In this document: in pieces, positions 21,662-21,837 of the stretch
Numbering within the stretch: the first letter of the stretch is position 1
Layout: each line of letters begins with the position of its first letter
DNA from: an uncultured Acidobacteriota bacterium
Lineage (GTDB): Bacteria; Acidobacteriota; Blastocatellia; Pyrinomonadales; Pyrinomonadaceae
Direction of reading: 5' to 3'
DNA: 21,837 nt
Assembly: GCA_902826505.1 (NCBI GenBank)
Contig: CADEFG010000010.1
Location: forward strand, 1-21,837
Position numbers and translations under genes: made by a program
The notes under the pieces: generated by a model
Database searches by the model: none
What the model was told of the DNA's origin: nothing
The model's input: only the letters and a program-made list of their open reading frames with translations

Positions 21662-21837
21662 ATGGGAAAGAAATATAAATCGATAAAACCCGTCCGACAA
21701 ATTGATGATATGGCTTGCTGGGCGGCTTCGTTAGAATGGTGGTTAAAATATATGAGTCCGAAATATCCGATCTCTGAACAGGTCGATCTGATGGCGGAAT
21801 TTTCAAGTCAAACCTATTATCCGGAAGATATAAATGA
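21662..21837 (+). CDS. Papain-like cysteine protease, N-terminal part
   Basis: The first 58 codons of a gene that runs off the right edge. AAAGGAG lies 7 nt before the ATG. QIDDMACWAASLEWW matches the active-site helix of papain-like/C39-like/AvrRpt2-type proteases: Q13 for the oxyanion hole and C19 followed by W20 as nucleophile. No signal peptide is present, and the catalytic Cys is only 19 residues from the start. The enzyme should therefore be made as a minimal, non-secretory-pathway protein. Such small proteases include secreted effectors and peptidase domains of toxins, but the His and Asp/Asn lie outside the window. Confidence 0.7.
   Translation, partial: MGKKYKSIKPVRQIDDMACWAASLEWWLKYMSPKYPISEQVDLMAEFSSQTYYPEDIN

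Overview
The window looks like a chromosomal segment of a Gram-negative, aerobic, environmental bacterium. The best guess is Acidobacteriota (Blastocatellia/Pyrinomonadales-like). This is inferred from the gene families: a PDH of separate E1-alpha/E1-beta/E2 subunits, a DUF5715 peptidase, and remnants of an ECF sigma factor, a Ser/Thr kinase and a WD40/TolB-like protein. Moderate GC, several TTG starts behind strong Shine-Dalgarno sites and abundant short tandem repeats fit this but do not prove it. No tRNA, rRNA, CRISPR array, integrase or intact transposase was seen.

Layout. (1) 1-1432: a stand-alone receiver-domain response regulator and a Crp/Fnr-type regulator on the + strand. (2) 8052-1710, - strand: a tightly packed eight-gene run. 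It begins with pyruvate dehydrogenase E1-alpha, contains E1-beta and ends with the lipoyl E2 subunit. Five genes without an obvious PDH role lie among them: two small membrane proteins, an RBBP9-type serine hydrolase, a divergent GIY-YIG protein and a secreted M15-like (DUF5715) peptidase. A hairpin with a T-tract follows E2. (3) 8242-13809, + strand, divergent from PDH: DsbD, a secreted 18-cysteine SGNH hydrolase, cysteine dioxygenase, a small lipoprotein and a GT-C glycosyltransferase. Thiol chemistry links the first three. (4) 13810-17041: an AraC regulator behind a leader with an inverted repeat, a 180-bp MITE-like element, and a di-haem c-type oxidoreductase. (5) 18064-17132 and 19634-18234, - strand: ADP-ribosylglycohydrolase and cysteinyl-tRNA synthetase, separated by a palindromic intergenic repeat. 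(6) 21509-19850, - strand: a decayed locus in which pieces of an ECF sigma factor, a Ser/Thr kinase and a WD40-like propeller are joined out of frame, followed by a three-helix membrane protein. (7) 21662 to the right edge, + strand: the start of a papain-like cysteine protease.

The most unusual pattern is a 7-bp periodicity. Heptanucleotide arrays sit in the interdomain linkers of DsbD and E2, and in both arms of the MITE-like element after araC. They look like one class of expanding or mobile short repeat that is tolerated only in flexible protein linkers and intergenic DNA. The most informative decayed locus is the sigma/kinase/WD40 remnant.
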